A stretch of 64,000 nt of DNA, taken from Saccharospirillaceae bacterium. GTDB taxonomy: Bacteria; Pseudomonadota; Gammaproteobacteria; Pseudomonadales; Oceanobacteraceae. Position 1 is the first letter of the stretch; every line of letters begins with the position of its first letter. The translations under genes were made by a program, and so were the position numbers. This document shows positions 26,713 to 36,731 of this stretch, one piece after another. The notes below the pieces were generated by a model, which was not told the DNA's origin, searched no databases, and saw nothing but the letters and a program-made list of their open reading frames with translations. The stretch spans positions 124,001-188,000 of the forward strand of contig JAKVCS010000001.1 in NCBI GenBank assembly GCA_022448365.1, read 5' to 3'.

Positions 26713-29460
26713 ATGAGCGACATAGCTACTCTAACTACCGATACCACTTGCCCCTATTGCGGCGTGGGCTGCGGTGTCAAGGTTGAAACCCATAACGGTG
26801 CACCTGCACCGGTAGCCGGGCTGGCCAATCATCCGGCAAACTTCGGCAAGCTATGTGTTAAAGGGTCTGCTTTGCATCAGACACTGGACCATAATGAACG
26901 CTTAACCACCCCTCTGCTGAATGGCAGCCCGGCCTCCTGGGATCAGGCACTGAATCTGATCAGCGATAAAATTCAACAGGTTATCAATAATCATGGCCCT
27001 GAAGCCGTGGCGTTTTATGGCTCAGGGCAATTGTTGACCGAAGATTACTACGTTGCCAACAAACTGATGAAGGGCTTTATCGGCAGTGCCAATATGGATA
27101 CCAATTCACGCTTGTGTATGGCCTCTGCAGTGGCTGGCTACAAGCGTGCGTTTGGATCGGATACCGTACCCGGATGTTATGAGGATCTTGAGCAGACCGA
27201 TCTGATCACCCTGGTTGGCAGCAATCCGGCCTGGGCTCACCCAATTATTTATCAGCGTATCGTCGCGGCGAAACAACGTAACCCATCATTAAAAGTGGTC
27301 GTTATCGATCCACGCAAAACTGCCAGCTGCGACATTGCCGATTTACACCTGGCCATTCGACCCGGGGCTGATGCCTATCTTTTTAATGCCCTGCTCAACT
27401 ATCTGGCAACCACCGATCAGCTTGATCAGCCATTTATTGAAAACTGTACCGATCATTTTGAACAGGCACTGGATCAGGCACGATCCCAAAGCCAGGATTT
27501 ACAACAGTTATCCGAAAATACGGATCTTGCAGTAAACGATTTGCTGCGCTGGTTCGATTGGTTTGCGACCAGCCCGCGTGCGGTCACTGTTTACTCCATG
27601 GGCATCAACCAAAGTGCGACTGGCACGGATAAAGCCAATGCCATTATTAACGCTCACCTCGCCAGCGGGAAAATTGGCAAGCCAGGTTGTGTGCCTTTTT
27701 CAATCACGGGTCAGCCAAACGCCATGGGGGGGCGTGAAGTAGGAGGTCTGGCGAATCAATTGGCAGCCCACATGGACTTTTCTGCCGCCGAGCGTGAACG
27801 CGTTAAGCGTTTCTGGCAAGCTCCCAGAGTTGCTGAGAAGCCCGGTCTGAAGGCCGTTGAACTGTTCGAGGCAGCGCTGCGTGGCGACATTAAATTTCTC
27901 TGGATTATGTCAACCAATCCATTGGTCAGCATGCCGAACGCCGACCTGGTAAAACAAGCACTGGAAAAATGTGAATTGGTGGTGGTTTCTGATTGTATGG
28001 CTTACAGCGATACCGCCAGAGCTGCCCATGTATTATTGCCCGCCGCCAGCTGGGGAGAAAAGAATGGTACGGTGACCAATTCGGAACGACGCATCTCCCG
28101 CCAGCGCGGATTTATGCCCCCACCGGGAGAAGCCAAACCGGATTGGTGGATTATTTCTCAGGTTGGCCAGCGCCTCGGCTACAAAAACGCTTTTAACTAC
28201 CAGCATCCAGCTGAAATTTTTGACGAACATGCACGCCTGTCGGCGTTCGAGAACAACGGCAGTCGTGACTTTGATTTATCCGCCTTAGTGGGCATGAGCG
28301 AACAGCAATACGATGCGCTGGCGCCGGTTCAATGGCCGGTAAATAATTACTACCCCACCGGAAAAGCACGTTTTTTCGAAGACGGCCGTTTTTTTACCGA
28401 AAATAAAAAAGCCCGGTTCCTGAGTGTTGATGCTTGTTTACCGGAACAAGAAAACGCGACAGGTAACCCAGAGCAACCCGGACTCAATATGAACACCGGG
28501 CGAATTCGCGATCACTGGCACACCATGACTCGCACCGGCAAAAGTGCTCGTCTGGCACAGCACATCAGCGAACCGTTTATCGAATTGCATCCGGAAGACG
28601 CTCAAAATTATGGTGTTAAAGACAATCAACTGGTTGAGGTATTTAACCGTCGCGCCACCATTCGTGTTCGCGCCCGGATCAGCGATCAACAGCGTCGCGG
28701 CGACGCATTCGTACCGATGCACTGGAACGATCGATACGCCAATCAGGCGCGCATGGGTACCCTGGTAAACTCTGACCACGACCCGTTCTCGGGTCAGCCA
28801 GAACTGAAGATAACCCGCATTCAGCTGCGCCCGCTGCCTTTGACCTGGCAAGGATTTATTTTATCCCGCCAGGATCTGTTCGCCACCGATGGCAGCTTAT
28901 CACCACTTGATTGCGACTATTGGGCATACGGTTTAACCAGCTCCGGTCATTTTTACGAAGTCGCGGGCAACCAATCGGCTCTCGATTTCATGAACACCTT
29001 TAAACAACGCTGCGAACAACAGCTGCCAGGGCAATGGTTATCTCTTGATGATAACCAGCGTCAGCACCATCGCTGGGCCTGCATCAAGGATGGACAGCTG
29101 CAGGCGATTGCATTTGTTCAGGGCATTCACGAACCAGAATTCAGCATCAATCGTCAGTGGTTAATTGAACAATTTACTCATGACGATATCGACGCCCTCA
29201 CCCGCAAAGCGTTGCTGGGGGGAAAGGCACCAGGAAAACAAAGCGACCCGGGAAAGATTATCTGTTCCTGTTTCCAGGTGGGCGAAAATGCAATTAAAGC
29301 AGCGATCGAACAAGGTGCAGAGAACGCCGCTGCGCTCGGTCAAAAACTGCAGTGTGGTACCAATTGTGGCTCCTGCATTCCGGAGCTGACGGCTCTGACA
29401 CAACAATACTGTCGCACTGATACAACGGCAGAATTAATTACCGAATTAGGTGAGAGATAA
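26713..29460 (+). CDS. nasA: Assimilatory nitrate reductase, catalytic subunit
   Basis: A 915-residue molybdopterin enzyme of the cytoplasm. The N-terminus binds a [4Fe-4S] cluster (CPYCGVGCGV, then GKLCVKG); the long middle binds bis-MGD (NSRLCMASA gives the likely molybdenum cysteine; INQSATGTDKANAI). The C-terminus is a BFD-type [2Fe-2S] domain (CSCFQV ... CGTNCGSC), as in Klebsiella-type NasA. ATG 26713 is chosen because GGAAAG lies five bases upstream; a GTG at 26707 is possible. It takes electrons from an NADH-dependent flavoprotein, probably the one encoded from 16762. It is followed one base after its stop by cobA. Confidence 0.95.
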   Translation: MSDIATLTTDTTCPYCGVGCGVKVETHNGAPAPVAGLANHPANFGKLCVKGSALHQTLDHNERLTTPLLNGSPASWDQALNLISDKIQQVINNHGPEAVAFYGSGQLLTEDYYVANKLMKGFIGSANMDTNSRLCMASAVAGYKRAFGSDTVPGCYEDLEQTDLITLVGSNPAWAHPIIYQRIVAAKQRNPSLKVVVIDPRKTASCDIADLHLAIRPGADAYLFNALLNYLATTDQLDQPFIENCTDHFEQALDQARSQSQDLQQLSENTDLAVNDLLRWFDWFATSPRAVTVYSMGINQSATGTDKANAIINAHLASGKIGKPGCVPFSITGQPNAMGGREVGGLANQLAAHMDFSAAERERVKRFWQAPRVAEKPGLKAVELFEAALRGDIKFLWIMSTNPLVSMPNADLVKQALEKCELVVVSDCMAYSDTARAAHVLLPAASWGEKNGTVTNSERRISRQRGFMPPPGEAKPDWWIISQVGQRLGYKNAFNYQHPAEIFDEHARLSAFENNGSRDFDLSALVGMSEQQYDALAPVQWPVNNYYPTGKARFFEDGRFFTENKKARFLSVDACLPEQENATGNPEQPGLNMNTGRIRDHWHTMTRTGKSARLAQHISEPFIELHPEDAQNYGVKDNQLVEVFNRRATIRVRARISDQQRRGDAFVPMHWNDRYANQARMGTLVNSDHDPFSGQPELKITRIQLRPLPLTWQGFILSRQDLFATDGSLSPLDCDYWAYGLTSSGHFYEVAGNQSALDFMNTFKQRCEQQLPGQWLSLDDNQRQHHRWACIKDGQLQAIAFVQGIHEPEFSINRQWLIEQFTHDDIDALTRKALLGGKAPGKQSDPGKIICSCFQVGENAIKAAIEQGAENAAALGQKLQCGTNCGSCIPELTALTQQYCRTDTTAELITELGER

Positions 29461-29461
29461 T

Positions 29462-30271
29462 ATGACACACAAGAACTCACATCACAGCAAACCCTCAAAT
29501 CCATCCGGCACCGCAAATTTTGGCCAGGTTTCCCTGGTGGGCGCCGGTCCAGGCGATCCGGAGTTGTTAACTCTGAAAGCTATGAAAGCCATCAGTCAGG
29601 CCGATTGTGTGTTGTACGATGCTCTGATTTCCCAGGAAATACTCGACTTTATCCCGAGCCAATGCACCCGCATTCATGTCGGTAAACGCTGTGGTGATCA
29701 CAAAATGGGTCAGGCAGATATTCAAACACTATTGGTTTCTTGCGCCCGAAAGTATCAGCGTGTTGTGCGCCTCAAAGGGGGAGATCCCTTTATTTTTGGT
29801 CGCGGTGGTGAAGAACTGCAATACCTGCAGCAACGGGGTATCGATGTGACAGTTGTTCCTGGCATAACGGCCGCTGGCGGCTGTGCTGCTGCAGCTAAAA
29901 TTCCACTGACGCATCGCCATCTAGGTAATGCACTGGTATTGCAAAGTGGTCACAGTCAACATGGCGAGTTTGATCTGCCGCACAATCCCACACGGGTGTT
30001 TTATATGGGTGCCAAACAGGCTGGTGCAATCACAGCCCGACTGTTAACCGAGGGCCTGCATGAATCCACCCCCATTGCCATCATCGCCAACGGTACTCTG
30101 CCGAACCAACAAGTCTTCAAAGGGGTATTGATGGATTTACCTCATCTGGCAGGCCAATATTCCGGTACAGGTCCGGCGTTAATTGTAGTAGGTGAAGTGG
30201 CCGCTCTTGCGGACAACAGCCATTACCAGAGTGAAAGACCGGTCGATCAACAGCGCAGTCATGTCGCCTGA
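29462..30271 (+). CDS. cobA: Uroporphyrinogen-III C-methyltransferase
   Basis: A 269-residue SAM-dependent methyltransferase making precorrin-2, the first step toward sirohaem. Motifs: VSLVGAGPGDPELLTLKA, VVRLKGGDPFIFGRGGEE and VVPGITAAGGCAAAA. The first 20 residues are polar and not part of the fold. ATG 29462 follows the nasA stop by one base with GGTGAG nearby; a GTG at 29450 would overlap nasA. Co-expression with the nitrate reductase supplies extra sirohaem for NirB. No dehydrogenase/ferrochelatase (CysG-type) domain is fused, so a separate enzyme must finish sirohaem synthesis. Confidence 0.93.
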   Translation: MTHKNSHHSKPSNPSGTANFGQVSLVGAGPGDPELLTLKAMKAISQADCVLYDALISQEILDFIPSQCTRIHVGKRCGDHKMGQADIQTLLVSCARKYQRVVRLKGGDPFIFGRGGEELQYLQQRGIDVTVVPGITAAGGCAAAAKIPLTHRHLGNALVLQSGHSQHGEFDLPHNPTRVFYMGAKQAGAITARLLTEGLHESTPIAIIANGTLPNQQVFKGVLMDLPHLAGQYSGTGPALIVVGEVAALADNSHYQSERPVDQQRSHVA

Positions 30272-30294
30272 TGATGATCTGATGAGCAGCAGCA

Positions 30295-30750
30295 TTAATA
30301 CTGTTGCTCGGAGTAATACGCACGAATAAAAATCTGTTGTTCTTGAATGACAAAATCAAAGGTATCAATTGCAATGACCGAACCATCACCGTCAGCACTT
30401 CGGTAATCCCACTCTAGGTTAATCACCACTTTGCCTTCGCTTTCATTAACCTCAGCGGACCTGACGACCGATTGAATATTGAAGATATCCACGTCCTCCT
30501 CGTCCTGAAGAGCAGCGAAAGACGATACATCAATGACTTTAAAGTTGATTTCGTGGGTGGGGATTAATAAGCCGAAGTCCAATGCGTAAGAGACTTCACC
30601 ACCCGGCTGAAACATTTGAGTGATGGTCTGATAATCGCCTTCAGATTCCAAACGATAATATTGTTCGACTTTCTCAATCAGATCTTCACCTGTGACAGCG
30701 ACCGCAGGCGCTGAACATACAATAAGCACCGCATAAAACAGTATTTTCAT
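30295..30750 (-). CDS. Small exported protein of unknown function
   Basis: A 151-residue protein with a clear signal peptide (MKILFYAVLIVCSAPAVAV, cleaved near residue 19). The mature part starts EDLIEKVEQYYRLESEGDYQ, which resembles the opening helix of NTF2-like/SnoaL-type folds, followed by alternating beta strands; no catalytic motif is evident. GGAG precedes the start. It is convergent with cobA and separated from the methyltransferase gene by 183 bp, so it is probably a single-gene unit. Confidence 0.6.
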   Translation of the reverse strand: MKILFYAVLIVCSAPAVAVTGEDLIEKVEQYYRLESEGDYQTITQMFQPGGEVSYALDFGLLIPTHEINFKVIDVSSFAALQDEEDVDIFNIQSVVRSAEVNESEGKVVINLEWDYRSADGDGSVIAIDTFDFVIQEQQIFIRAYYSEQQY

Positions 30751-30933
30751 CCATATCTCCGATCAATTTCAGGCACAAACCCTATTAACCGTGAGTGTAA
30801 GCAAGAAAACTGAACCTGCGCTAAACATCAACCAACCGCATACAGGCATCAAAAGCGTTTGGGCTGATTTACGTTCAGAGGAATTTATTTCGGGGAATTG
30901 ACCAGCGCGACGTGATCGATGAGGCCACGGCCA

Positions 30934-31578
30934 TTAATCGCCTGCGTCCTTTTTTAATACCAGAATACGGTTATTAGCGGGCATGGCGATGTCTTTTACC
31001 AATCGTAATTTTTCTTTACGGGCGGCCAGAATAATTTGCTCGAAGTCTTTAATTCCAGACTCCGGATCACGCTCCCTTAACCAACGATCAAGGTCCCGAT
31101 TGCCATCGCTGGTAAATTGTCCATCGTAATTATAGGGGCCGTAAAACAAGGCGACGCCCGAATTTTTCAGCACCCGACTAATACCGGTCATCATGGCGCG
31201 AACGCTTGCCCAGCTGACGTAATGCACCAGATTGGCACTGAATACCGCATCCACCTGCTTTACAGGCCAAAGGTCCTGAGCAATATCGAGTACCAGCGGC
31301 GGTAGAAAGTTGTCTTGTGCTGTTCGCTCTCGCCAGGCATTAATGCCCTCGATGGTGTGGGCTAAGTCGGAGGGTTGCCAAATAATATCTGCCAGGACGG
31401 TGCTGAAATAACTGGCATGCTGACCAGTGCCACTGCCCAACTCAAGCACCATCGAGTGTTGCGCAATTTCCTGCTGCAACACATCGGCGATGGGTTTCTG
31501 ATTACGCAAACAAGTTGGCGAGACAGGTAAGTCTTCCGCCAGCAGCGCTTCGAGCTGTGACGTAACAGCTGTCACCAT
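30934..31578 (-). CDS. DUF938 family SAM-dependent methyltransferase
   Basis: A 214-residue class I methyltransferase. SAM-binding motif I is VLELGSGTGQHASYF, and the N-terminus holds the family's S-P-x-C-x-R-N motif (SPTCLRNQKPI). The open frame reaches 31665, but ATG 31578 has GGGAGAG upstream and fits the family length. The family's substrate is unknown to me. It is divergent from proS. Confidence 0.82.
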   Translation of the reverse strand: MVTAVTSQLEALLAEDLPVSPTCLRNQKPIADVLQQEIAQHSMVLELGSGTGQHASYFSTVLADIIWQPSDLAHTIEGINAWRERTAQDNFLPPLVLDIAQDLWPVKQVDAVFSANLVHYVSWASVRAMMTGISRVLKNSGVALFYGPYNYDGQFTSDGNRDLDRWLRERDPESGIKDFEQIILAARKEKLRLVKDIAMPANNRILVLKKDAGD

Positions 31579-31826
31579 GATTAACTCTCCCATGAATCCG
31601 GGACCCATTATCTGAAGGAGTATGTCATAGCGACACCGCAGCACAAGTAATGTTAAGAAAAACACCGTTACAGCCGGGCAAACGTATCGTCAGCACAAAA
31701 GCGATTGAAAACTCCGCGTCGTAAACAAGCCAACAAGCACAGAAAACAGTCCTCACTGCATTGCCGCAAACAGTTCCAGCCTTTAAAATTGCGGGTCATT
31801 TGAATCTATATGGGCAAATAAGACGC

Positions 31827-33557
31827 ATGCGCGCTACTCAATTCCTGATTGCAACCGAAAAAGAAACCCCGGCTGATGCAGTGGTTGTCAGCCACCAGCT
31901 GATGCTGCGCTCCGGCATGATCCGTAAACTGGCCGCAGGCCTGTACAACTGGATGCCCCTGGGTTTACGTACTCTGCGAAAAGTAGAGGCCATTGTGCGC
32001 GAAGAAATGAACCGCGCCGGTGCGATGGAAGTGTTGATGCCCGCCGTTCAACCGGCTGAGCTTTGGGAAGAAAGTGGTCGTTGGCAGCAATACGGCGGTG
32101 AATTGCTGCGTCTGAAAGATCGCCATAGCCGTGACTTCTGTGTTGGTCCAACCCACGAAGAGGTGATCACCGATCTGGTTCGGAACAACATCAGCAGCTA
32201 CAAACAACTGCCGTTGAACATGTATCAGATTCAGACCAAATTCCGTGACGAAACCCGTCCGCGTTTCGGTGTGATGCGCTCTCGTGAATTCATCATGAAA
32301 GACGCTTACTCGTTCCACTCCGACGAAGCATGTCTGGAAAACACCTACCAGGCGATGCACAAAGCCTATACCCGCATCTTCACACGCCTGGGCCTGGATT
32401 TCCGTCCGGTATGGGCCGATACCGGTTCCATCGGTGGTGCCAAATCTCACGAGTTCCACGTATTGGCCGAATCTGGTGAAGATGATATTGCCTTCTCTAA
32501 CGCCAGTGATTACGCAGCAAACGTTGAGTTGGCTGAAGCACTGGCACCTGCCGGTGAGCGCCCTGCCGCAACGGAAGACATGCGTGAAGTTGATACGCCA
32601 AATGCCAAAACCATCGATGAGCTGGTTGAGCAGTTTGGTCTGGCGATTGAGAAAACCATCAAAACCCTGATTGTTCGTGGTGAAGCGGATGAAGACGGCA
32701 ACCAGCCGTTAATCGCTCTGCTGGTTCGTGGCGATCATGAACTGAATGAAATCAAAGCCGAAAAGCTGGAAGGCGTTGCCAATCCGCTGCAATTTGCTGG
32801 CGAAGAAGAAATCCGTGCGGCCATCGGTGCGGGTCCGGGTTCTTTAGGTCCGGTGGGTATGAACATCCGCATCGTTGCGGATCGCGCAGTTACTCATTGT
32901 TCTGACTTCGGTGCCGGTGCGAACACTGATGGCAAACACCTGTTTGGTATTAACTGGGAGCGTGATTTACCGCTGCCGGAAGTGGCTGATCTGCGTAATG
33001 TCGTCGCCGGTGATCCAAGCCCTTGTGGCAACGGCACACTGGAAATTAAACGTGGTATCGAGGTTGGTCATATTTTCCAGCTGGGTACCAAGTACTCAGA
33101 AGCGATGAAAGCGTCCGTCCTGAACGTGAATGGTAAAGATCAGACCCTGATTATGGGCTGTTACGGAATTGGCGTTACCCGTGTTGTTGCCGCAGCCATT
33201 GAACAGAATAACGACGACAACGGTATCATCTGGCCAGACGCCATTGCACCTTTCCAGGTCGGTATTGTGCCAATGAACCTGCATCGCTCTGAAGCGGTTC
33301 AGCAAGCCACTGAAAAACTGTACACCGAACTGACCGAAGCCGGTTTCGACGTGTTCCTGGATGATCGCGATAAGAAAACCAGCCCGGGCGTTAAATTCGC
33401 GGATATGGAATTGATGGGCATTCCACACCGTATCGTTATTTCAGACCGTGGTCTTGAAGCCGGCACGCTGGAATATAAAGCCCGCCGTGCGGAAGACAAA
33501 CAGGATCTGGCGGCAGACTCTGTGGTTGAATTCCTAAAAGAAAACGTTCAACGGTAA
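31827..33557 (+). CDS. proS: Prolyl-tRNA synthetase
   Basis: A 576-residue class II synthetase, close to the 572 of E. coli. The start at ATG 31827 gives the family beginning [18 protein letters not shown]; the frame extends 22 codons upstream without support. Motif 2 lies in [17 protein letters not shown], the insertion (editing) domain covers about residues 220-410, and motif 3 is [10 protein letters not shown]. The HxxxH-type bacterial editing region (YbaK-like insertion) is present, so mischarged Ala-tRNA can be cleared. It is followed 21 bp later by a lytic transglycosylase gene. Confidence 0.96.
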   Translation: MRATQFLIATEKETPADAVVVSHQLMLRSGMIRKLAAGLYNWMPLGLRTLRKVEAIVREEMNRAGAMEVLMPAVQPAELWEESGRWQQYGGELLRLKDRHSRDFCVGPTHEEVITDLVRNNISSYKQLPLNMYQIQTKFRDETRPRFGVMRSREFIMKDAYSFHSDEACLENTYQAMHKAYTRIFTRLGLDFRPVWADTGSIGGAKSHEFHVLAESGEDDIAFSNASDYAANVELAEALAPAGERPAATEDMREVDTPNAKTIDELVEQFGLAIEKTIKTLIVRGEADEDGNQPLIALLVRGDHELNEIKAEKLEGVANPLQFAGEEEIRAAIGAGPGSLGPVGMNIRIVADRAVTHCSDFGAGANTDGKHLFGINWERDLPLPEVADLRNVVAGDPSPCGNGTLEIKRGIEVGHIFQLGTKYSEAMKASVLNVNGKDQTLIMGCYGIGVTRVVAAAIEQNNDDNGIIWPDAIAPFQVGIVPMNLHRSEAVQQATEKLYTELTEAGFDVFLDDRDKKTSPGVKFADMELMGIPHRIVISDRGLEAGTLEYKARRAEDKQDLAADSVVEFLKENVQR

Positions 33558-33578
33558 TTAGCATTAAGGAAAGCGCAG

Positions 33579-34187
33579 ATGAAACGACTTAACCAAAACG
33601 TTTTTTCTGCGCTTTTTTTATGCCTGTTATTGATCACCATCTCCCCTTTAGTTCACGCCAATAAAGCTTCATCGAACAAACCCAAAGTTGATAGCGAACT
33701 GCGCGATGCATTACGTAACGCGGTTAATGATGCCACCTCATTTGAGGATGAATTCGCGGCGCAAGTCTGGCTGGTAGATATGTCGACACGCTTAAAACGT
33801 TATATCAAAGACGATAAAAAGCGACTCGATTTTCTCCGCATGGTGCATCAGGAAGCCTCTCGTGCCAATTTATCACCGGAGCTGGTGATGGCTTTGATTC
33901 ACGTTGAAAGTGGTTTTCAGCGTTTTGCATTATCAGTGGTGGGTGCCCAGGGGTATATGCAGGTCATGCCATTCTGGAAAAAAGAGATTGGTCGCCTGGA
34001 CGATAACCTGATGAAGACCCGTACCAATTTGCGCTATGGCTGTACCATTCTTAAGCACTATTTGAAACGCGAAAAAGGCGACTGGATCCGCGCGTTAGCC
34101 CGTTATAACGGCAGCCTGGGACGGACCAAATATCCCGAAAAAGTCATGATATTCTGGGAGAAATACTGGTTTATTGATCATCGCTGA
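33579..34187 (+). CDS. Lytic transglycosylase (SLT domain)
   Basis: A 202-residue exported protein: signal peptide (residues 1-27, ending LVHA), then a goose-lysozyme-like SLT domain from about residue 85. The catalytic glutamate is in HVESGFQRFA and is followed by the family motifs GAQGYMQVMP and ARYNGS. It cuts peptidoglycan glycan strands in the periplasm. It probably shares a transcript with proS. Its 3' end overlaps the convergent rsuA by ten bases. Confidence 0.9.
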   Translation: MKRLNQNVFSALFLCLLLITISPLVHANKASSNKPKVDSELRDALRNAVNDATSFEDEFAAQVWLVDMSTRLKRYIKDDKKRLDFLRMVHQEASRANLSPELVMALIHVESGFQRFALSVVGAQGYMQVMPFWKKEIGRLDDNLMKTRTNLRYGCTILKHYLKREKGDWIRALARYNGSLGRTKYPEKVMIFWEKYWFIDHR

Positions 34188-34912
34188 TGCCAGATTGCAT
34201 CCGGTTCAATCGGACAACTGTGGCTTCGGGGCAAATATTGACCGGTCTGATCCAGCAGTTCTAACTCCCCCACTTTTTCGCGGTGAAGACGGACAACCGC
34301 ATTACGGAAACGTCCGAACATGCGTTTTATCTGATGGTATTTCCCTTCTTTTAATACGACCCGCGCAGACTTAGGACCGGTTATTTCCAACACGGCAGGT
34401 TGTGTGGTGATATTTTCGTACGGAAAATACATCCCTTTAGCAAAAGCACTGACATACTCGTCGCTGAGATCATTTTCCAGCTCCACGCTATACACTTTTT
34501 CGACTTTAGCTTCGGGTGCCATGATTTTTTCAGACCAGCGACTGTCATTGGTTAATAACAGCAGGCCACTGGTATTGCGATCCAGTCGGCCAACAATATG
34601 CAATTCCTGCTTACGTGGATGATCAATCAGATCAAGAACGGTTTTATGCACATCGTCCCTGGTTGCACTGACCACCCCTACCGGTTTGTTCAGCATCAGA
34701 TACAGCGGTGTATTTTGCTGCAAAACAGTCTCACCACAGGTATCGGCATCAACAACGATGCGACTGAACTCATCGATCTGAAAAGCCGGATCGTTGATGA
34801 CATCACCATTCACCCTAACCCGTCCCGCAGCTAGCAACGGTCGCAGGTTATTACGGCTGATGCTCAGGGTTCGACTCAGAAACCGGTCGAGACGACCTCG
34901 TTTGTTATTCAT
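34178..34912 (-). CDS. rsuA: 16S rRNA pseudouridine(516) synthase, RsuA family
   Basis: A 244-residue protein with an S4 RNA-binding domain (RLDRFLSRTLSISR..., residues about 5-60) and a catalytic domain with the aspartate in GRLDRNTSGLL. The segment KPVGVVSAT and the C-terminal EGKYHQIKRMF and VVRLHREKVG fit RsuA better than RluB/E/F. ATG 34912 is chosen as start since the 26 extra codons upstream do not look like this family. The 3' end overlaps the convergent transglycosylase gene by ten bases. Confidence 0.78.
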   Translation of the reverse strand: MNNKRGRLDRFLSRTLSISRNNLRPLLAAGRVRVNGDVINDPAFQIDEFSRIVVDADTCGETVLQQNTPLYLMLNKPVGVVSATRDDVHKTVLDLIDHPRKQELHIVGRLDRNTSGLLLLTNDSRWSEKIMAPEAKVEKVYSVELENDLSDEYVSAFAKGMYFPYENITTQPAVLEITGPKSARVVLKEGKYHQIKRMFGRFRNAVVRLHREKVGELELLDQTGQYLPRSHSCPIEPDAIWHQR

Positions 34913-35009
34913 AGATACGCTAATGGCAATGGTGGAAAAAACAGACGGCGCTATTTTAGAACAATTGCGGCCGTCTGTTGAGTGAGCCATTCAGGCGCTT
35001 ACTCTCTGT

Positions 35010-36419
35010 TTATAAATCCTTCATTGCCGAGATGGTATCCTGCAGCACTTTCTTTGCGTCGCCGGCAACCATCAAGGAGTTATCGCGAATGAACAGTTCA
35101 TTCGGGATACCGGCAAAACCGGGCGACAAACCACGCTTCACCACCACCACCGTTCGGGCGTTATGAACGTCCAGAATCGGCATACCAAAGATAGGAGAAG
35201 CCGGATCTTGAGCGGCTGCCGGATTCACAACATCGTTGGCACCCAACACAATCGCCACATCGGTTTGTGAAAATTCGGGGTTAATAGCGTCCATTTCGAC
35301 CAACTGCTCGTAGGGCACTTCAGCTTCCGCCAACAACACGTTCATATGACCAGGCATACGACCAGCAACTGGATGAATGGCGTACTTAACAACCGCACCC
35401 TGAGCTTCAAGCATATTGGCCAGTTCCCGGGTAGCATGCTGCGCCTGAGCAACCGCCAAACCATATCCTGGAACAAATACCACGTTTTGCGCGCCATCCA
35501 GCAACATCGCCAGTTCATCCGCCGAAGAAAACTTCACTTTGCCTTCGTAAAACGCGTCGTTCTCAGAGCGGCTGATACCGGCCGTTTCAGCCATCGAGCC
35601 ACCAAACAGCACATTGGTCAGTGAACGGTTCATCGCTTTACACATGATGCTGGTTAAGATGATACCGGATGCACCCACCAGCGAGCCGGTGATAATCAGG
35701 CCATTGTTCTCAAGCACAAAACCTGCTGCGGCCCCGGCCAACCCGGAATATGAGTTCAGCAAGGCCACCACCACGGGCATATCGGCACCACCAATTGGCA
35801 TCACCAGACAAACCCCCAACACCAGACACAGAATTATCAAACCAGCGATCAGCAAATCAGAGTTCAGCGGATCAACGGCGGCAAAATATCCGGCACCGGC
35901 GATTAACAGCAGCAGACACAGTTTTACTACCCACTTGAATAAATGCACCTGGCTGGAATCACCAATTTTTCCCTTTAATTTACCCACCGCAATAAAGGAA
36001 CCCGTCAGTGTCACAGCACCAATTAAAATCGATAGAATTACGGCAATCGACCAATCGTACGCGGGTACAAATTCACCCAATTCTGCCAGTTTCTGACTTT
36101 CCAGATAGTTTGCTGAAGCCACTAACAAAGACGCACCACCACCAATACCATTTAATGCTGCAACCAGCTCCGGCATATCGGTTATGGCAACTTTTTTCGC
36201 CAGCAAAGCACCCATTGCGCCGCCAATTAACACACCGATCATAATGTATTCATACGACACAACGTTATGATCTGATAAAGCAACAATGACCGCGATTAAC
36301 ATCCCGGTAGCCGACATCCGATTCCCACGCACGGCGGTTTTAGGTGTCGTCATACCTTTAATGCCAAGAATAAACAGAACCGCTGCAACCAGATAACCCA
36401 AATTAATTAATGTATCCAT
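35010..36419 (-). CDS. pntB: NAD(P) transhydrogenase, beta subunit
   Basis: A 469-residue subunit: about eight transmembrane helices in residues 1-260 and a soluble NADP(H)-binding domain at the C-terminus (VFVPGYGLAVAQAQHA, YAIHPVAGRMPGHMNVLLAEA, VVVVKRGLSPGFAGI). Together with the alpha parts it couples hydride transfer between NADH and NADP to proton flow across the inner membrane. It is last in the pntAA-pntAB-pntB operon, 14 bp after pntAB. Confidence 0.95.
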   Translation of the reverse strand: MDTLINLGYLVAAVLFILGIKGMTTPKTAVRGNRMSATGMLIAVIVALSDHNVVSYEYIMIGVLIGGAMGALLAKKVAITDMPELVAALNGIGGGASLLVASANYLESQKLAELGEFVPAYDWSIAVILSILIGAVTLTGSFIAVGKLKGKIGDSSQVHLFKWVVKLCLLLLIAGAGYFAAVDPLNSDLLIAGLIILCLVLGVCLVMPIGGADMPVVVALLNSYSGLAGAAAGFVLENNGLIITGSLVGASGIILTSIMCKAMNRSLTNVLFGGSMAETAGISRSENDAFYEGKVKFSSADELAMLLDGAQNVVFVPGYGLAVAQAQHATRELANMLEAQGAVVKYAIHPVAGRMPGHMNVLLAEAEVPYEQLVEMDAINPEFSQTDVAIVLGANDVVNPAAAQDPASPIFGMPILDVHNARTVVVVKRGLSPGFAGIPNELFIRDNSLMVAGDAKKVLQDTISAMKDL

Positions 36420-36433
36420 GAGTTAATGACTCC

Positions 36434-36718
36434 TTACTTCTTTTTAAACATATTCAGCATGCGGTCGGTCACCATAAACCCCGCCACAATATTGATGGTG
36501 GCTAACGCAATTGCCGAAACACCTAATACCGTTGACAAAACCGTGGTGTGCTCACTCCCCCCCGAACTGATAATTGCGCCCACAACCACAATCCCAGAAA
36601 TGGCGTTGGTACCACTCATCAGTGGGGTATGAAGCGTAGGCGGAACTTTATTAATTACTTCGACACCAACAAATACAGCGAGTACGAAAATAGTCAGACT
36701 CATGATAAACATTTCCAT
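36434..36718 (-). CDS. pntAB: NAD(P) transhydrogenase, alpha subunit part 2
   Basis: A 94-residue membrane protein with three transmembrane helices and the family motif PPTLHTPLMSGTNAISGI. It is the separate membrane part of the alpha subunit, as in Rhodospirillum, whereas in E. coli it is fused to PntA. ATG at 36718 or 36703 could be the start. It lies between pntAA and pntB with 13-14 bp gaps. Confidence 0.93.
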   Translation of the reverse strand: MEMFIMSLTIFVLAVFVGVEVINKVPPTLHTPLMSGTNAISGIVVVGAIISSGGSEHTTVLSTVLGVSAIALATINIVAGFMVTDRMLNMFKKK

Positions 36719-36731
36719 GACACATATTCCC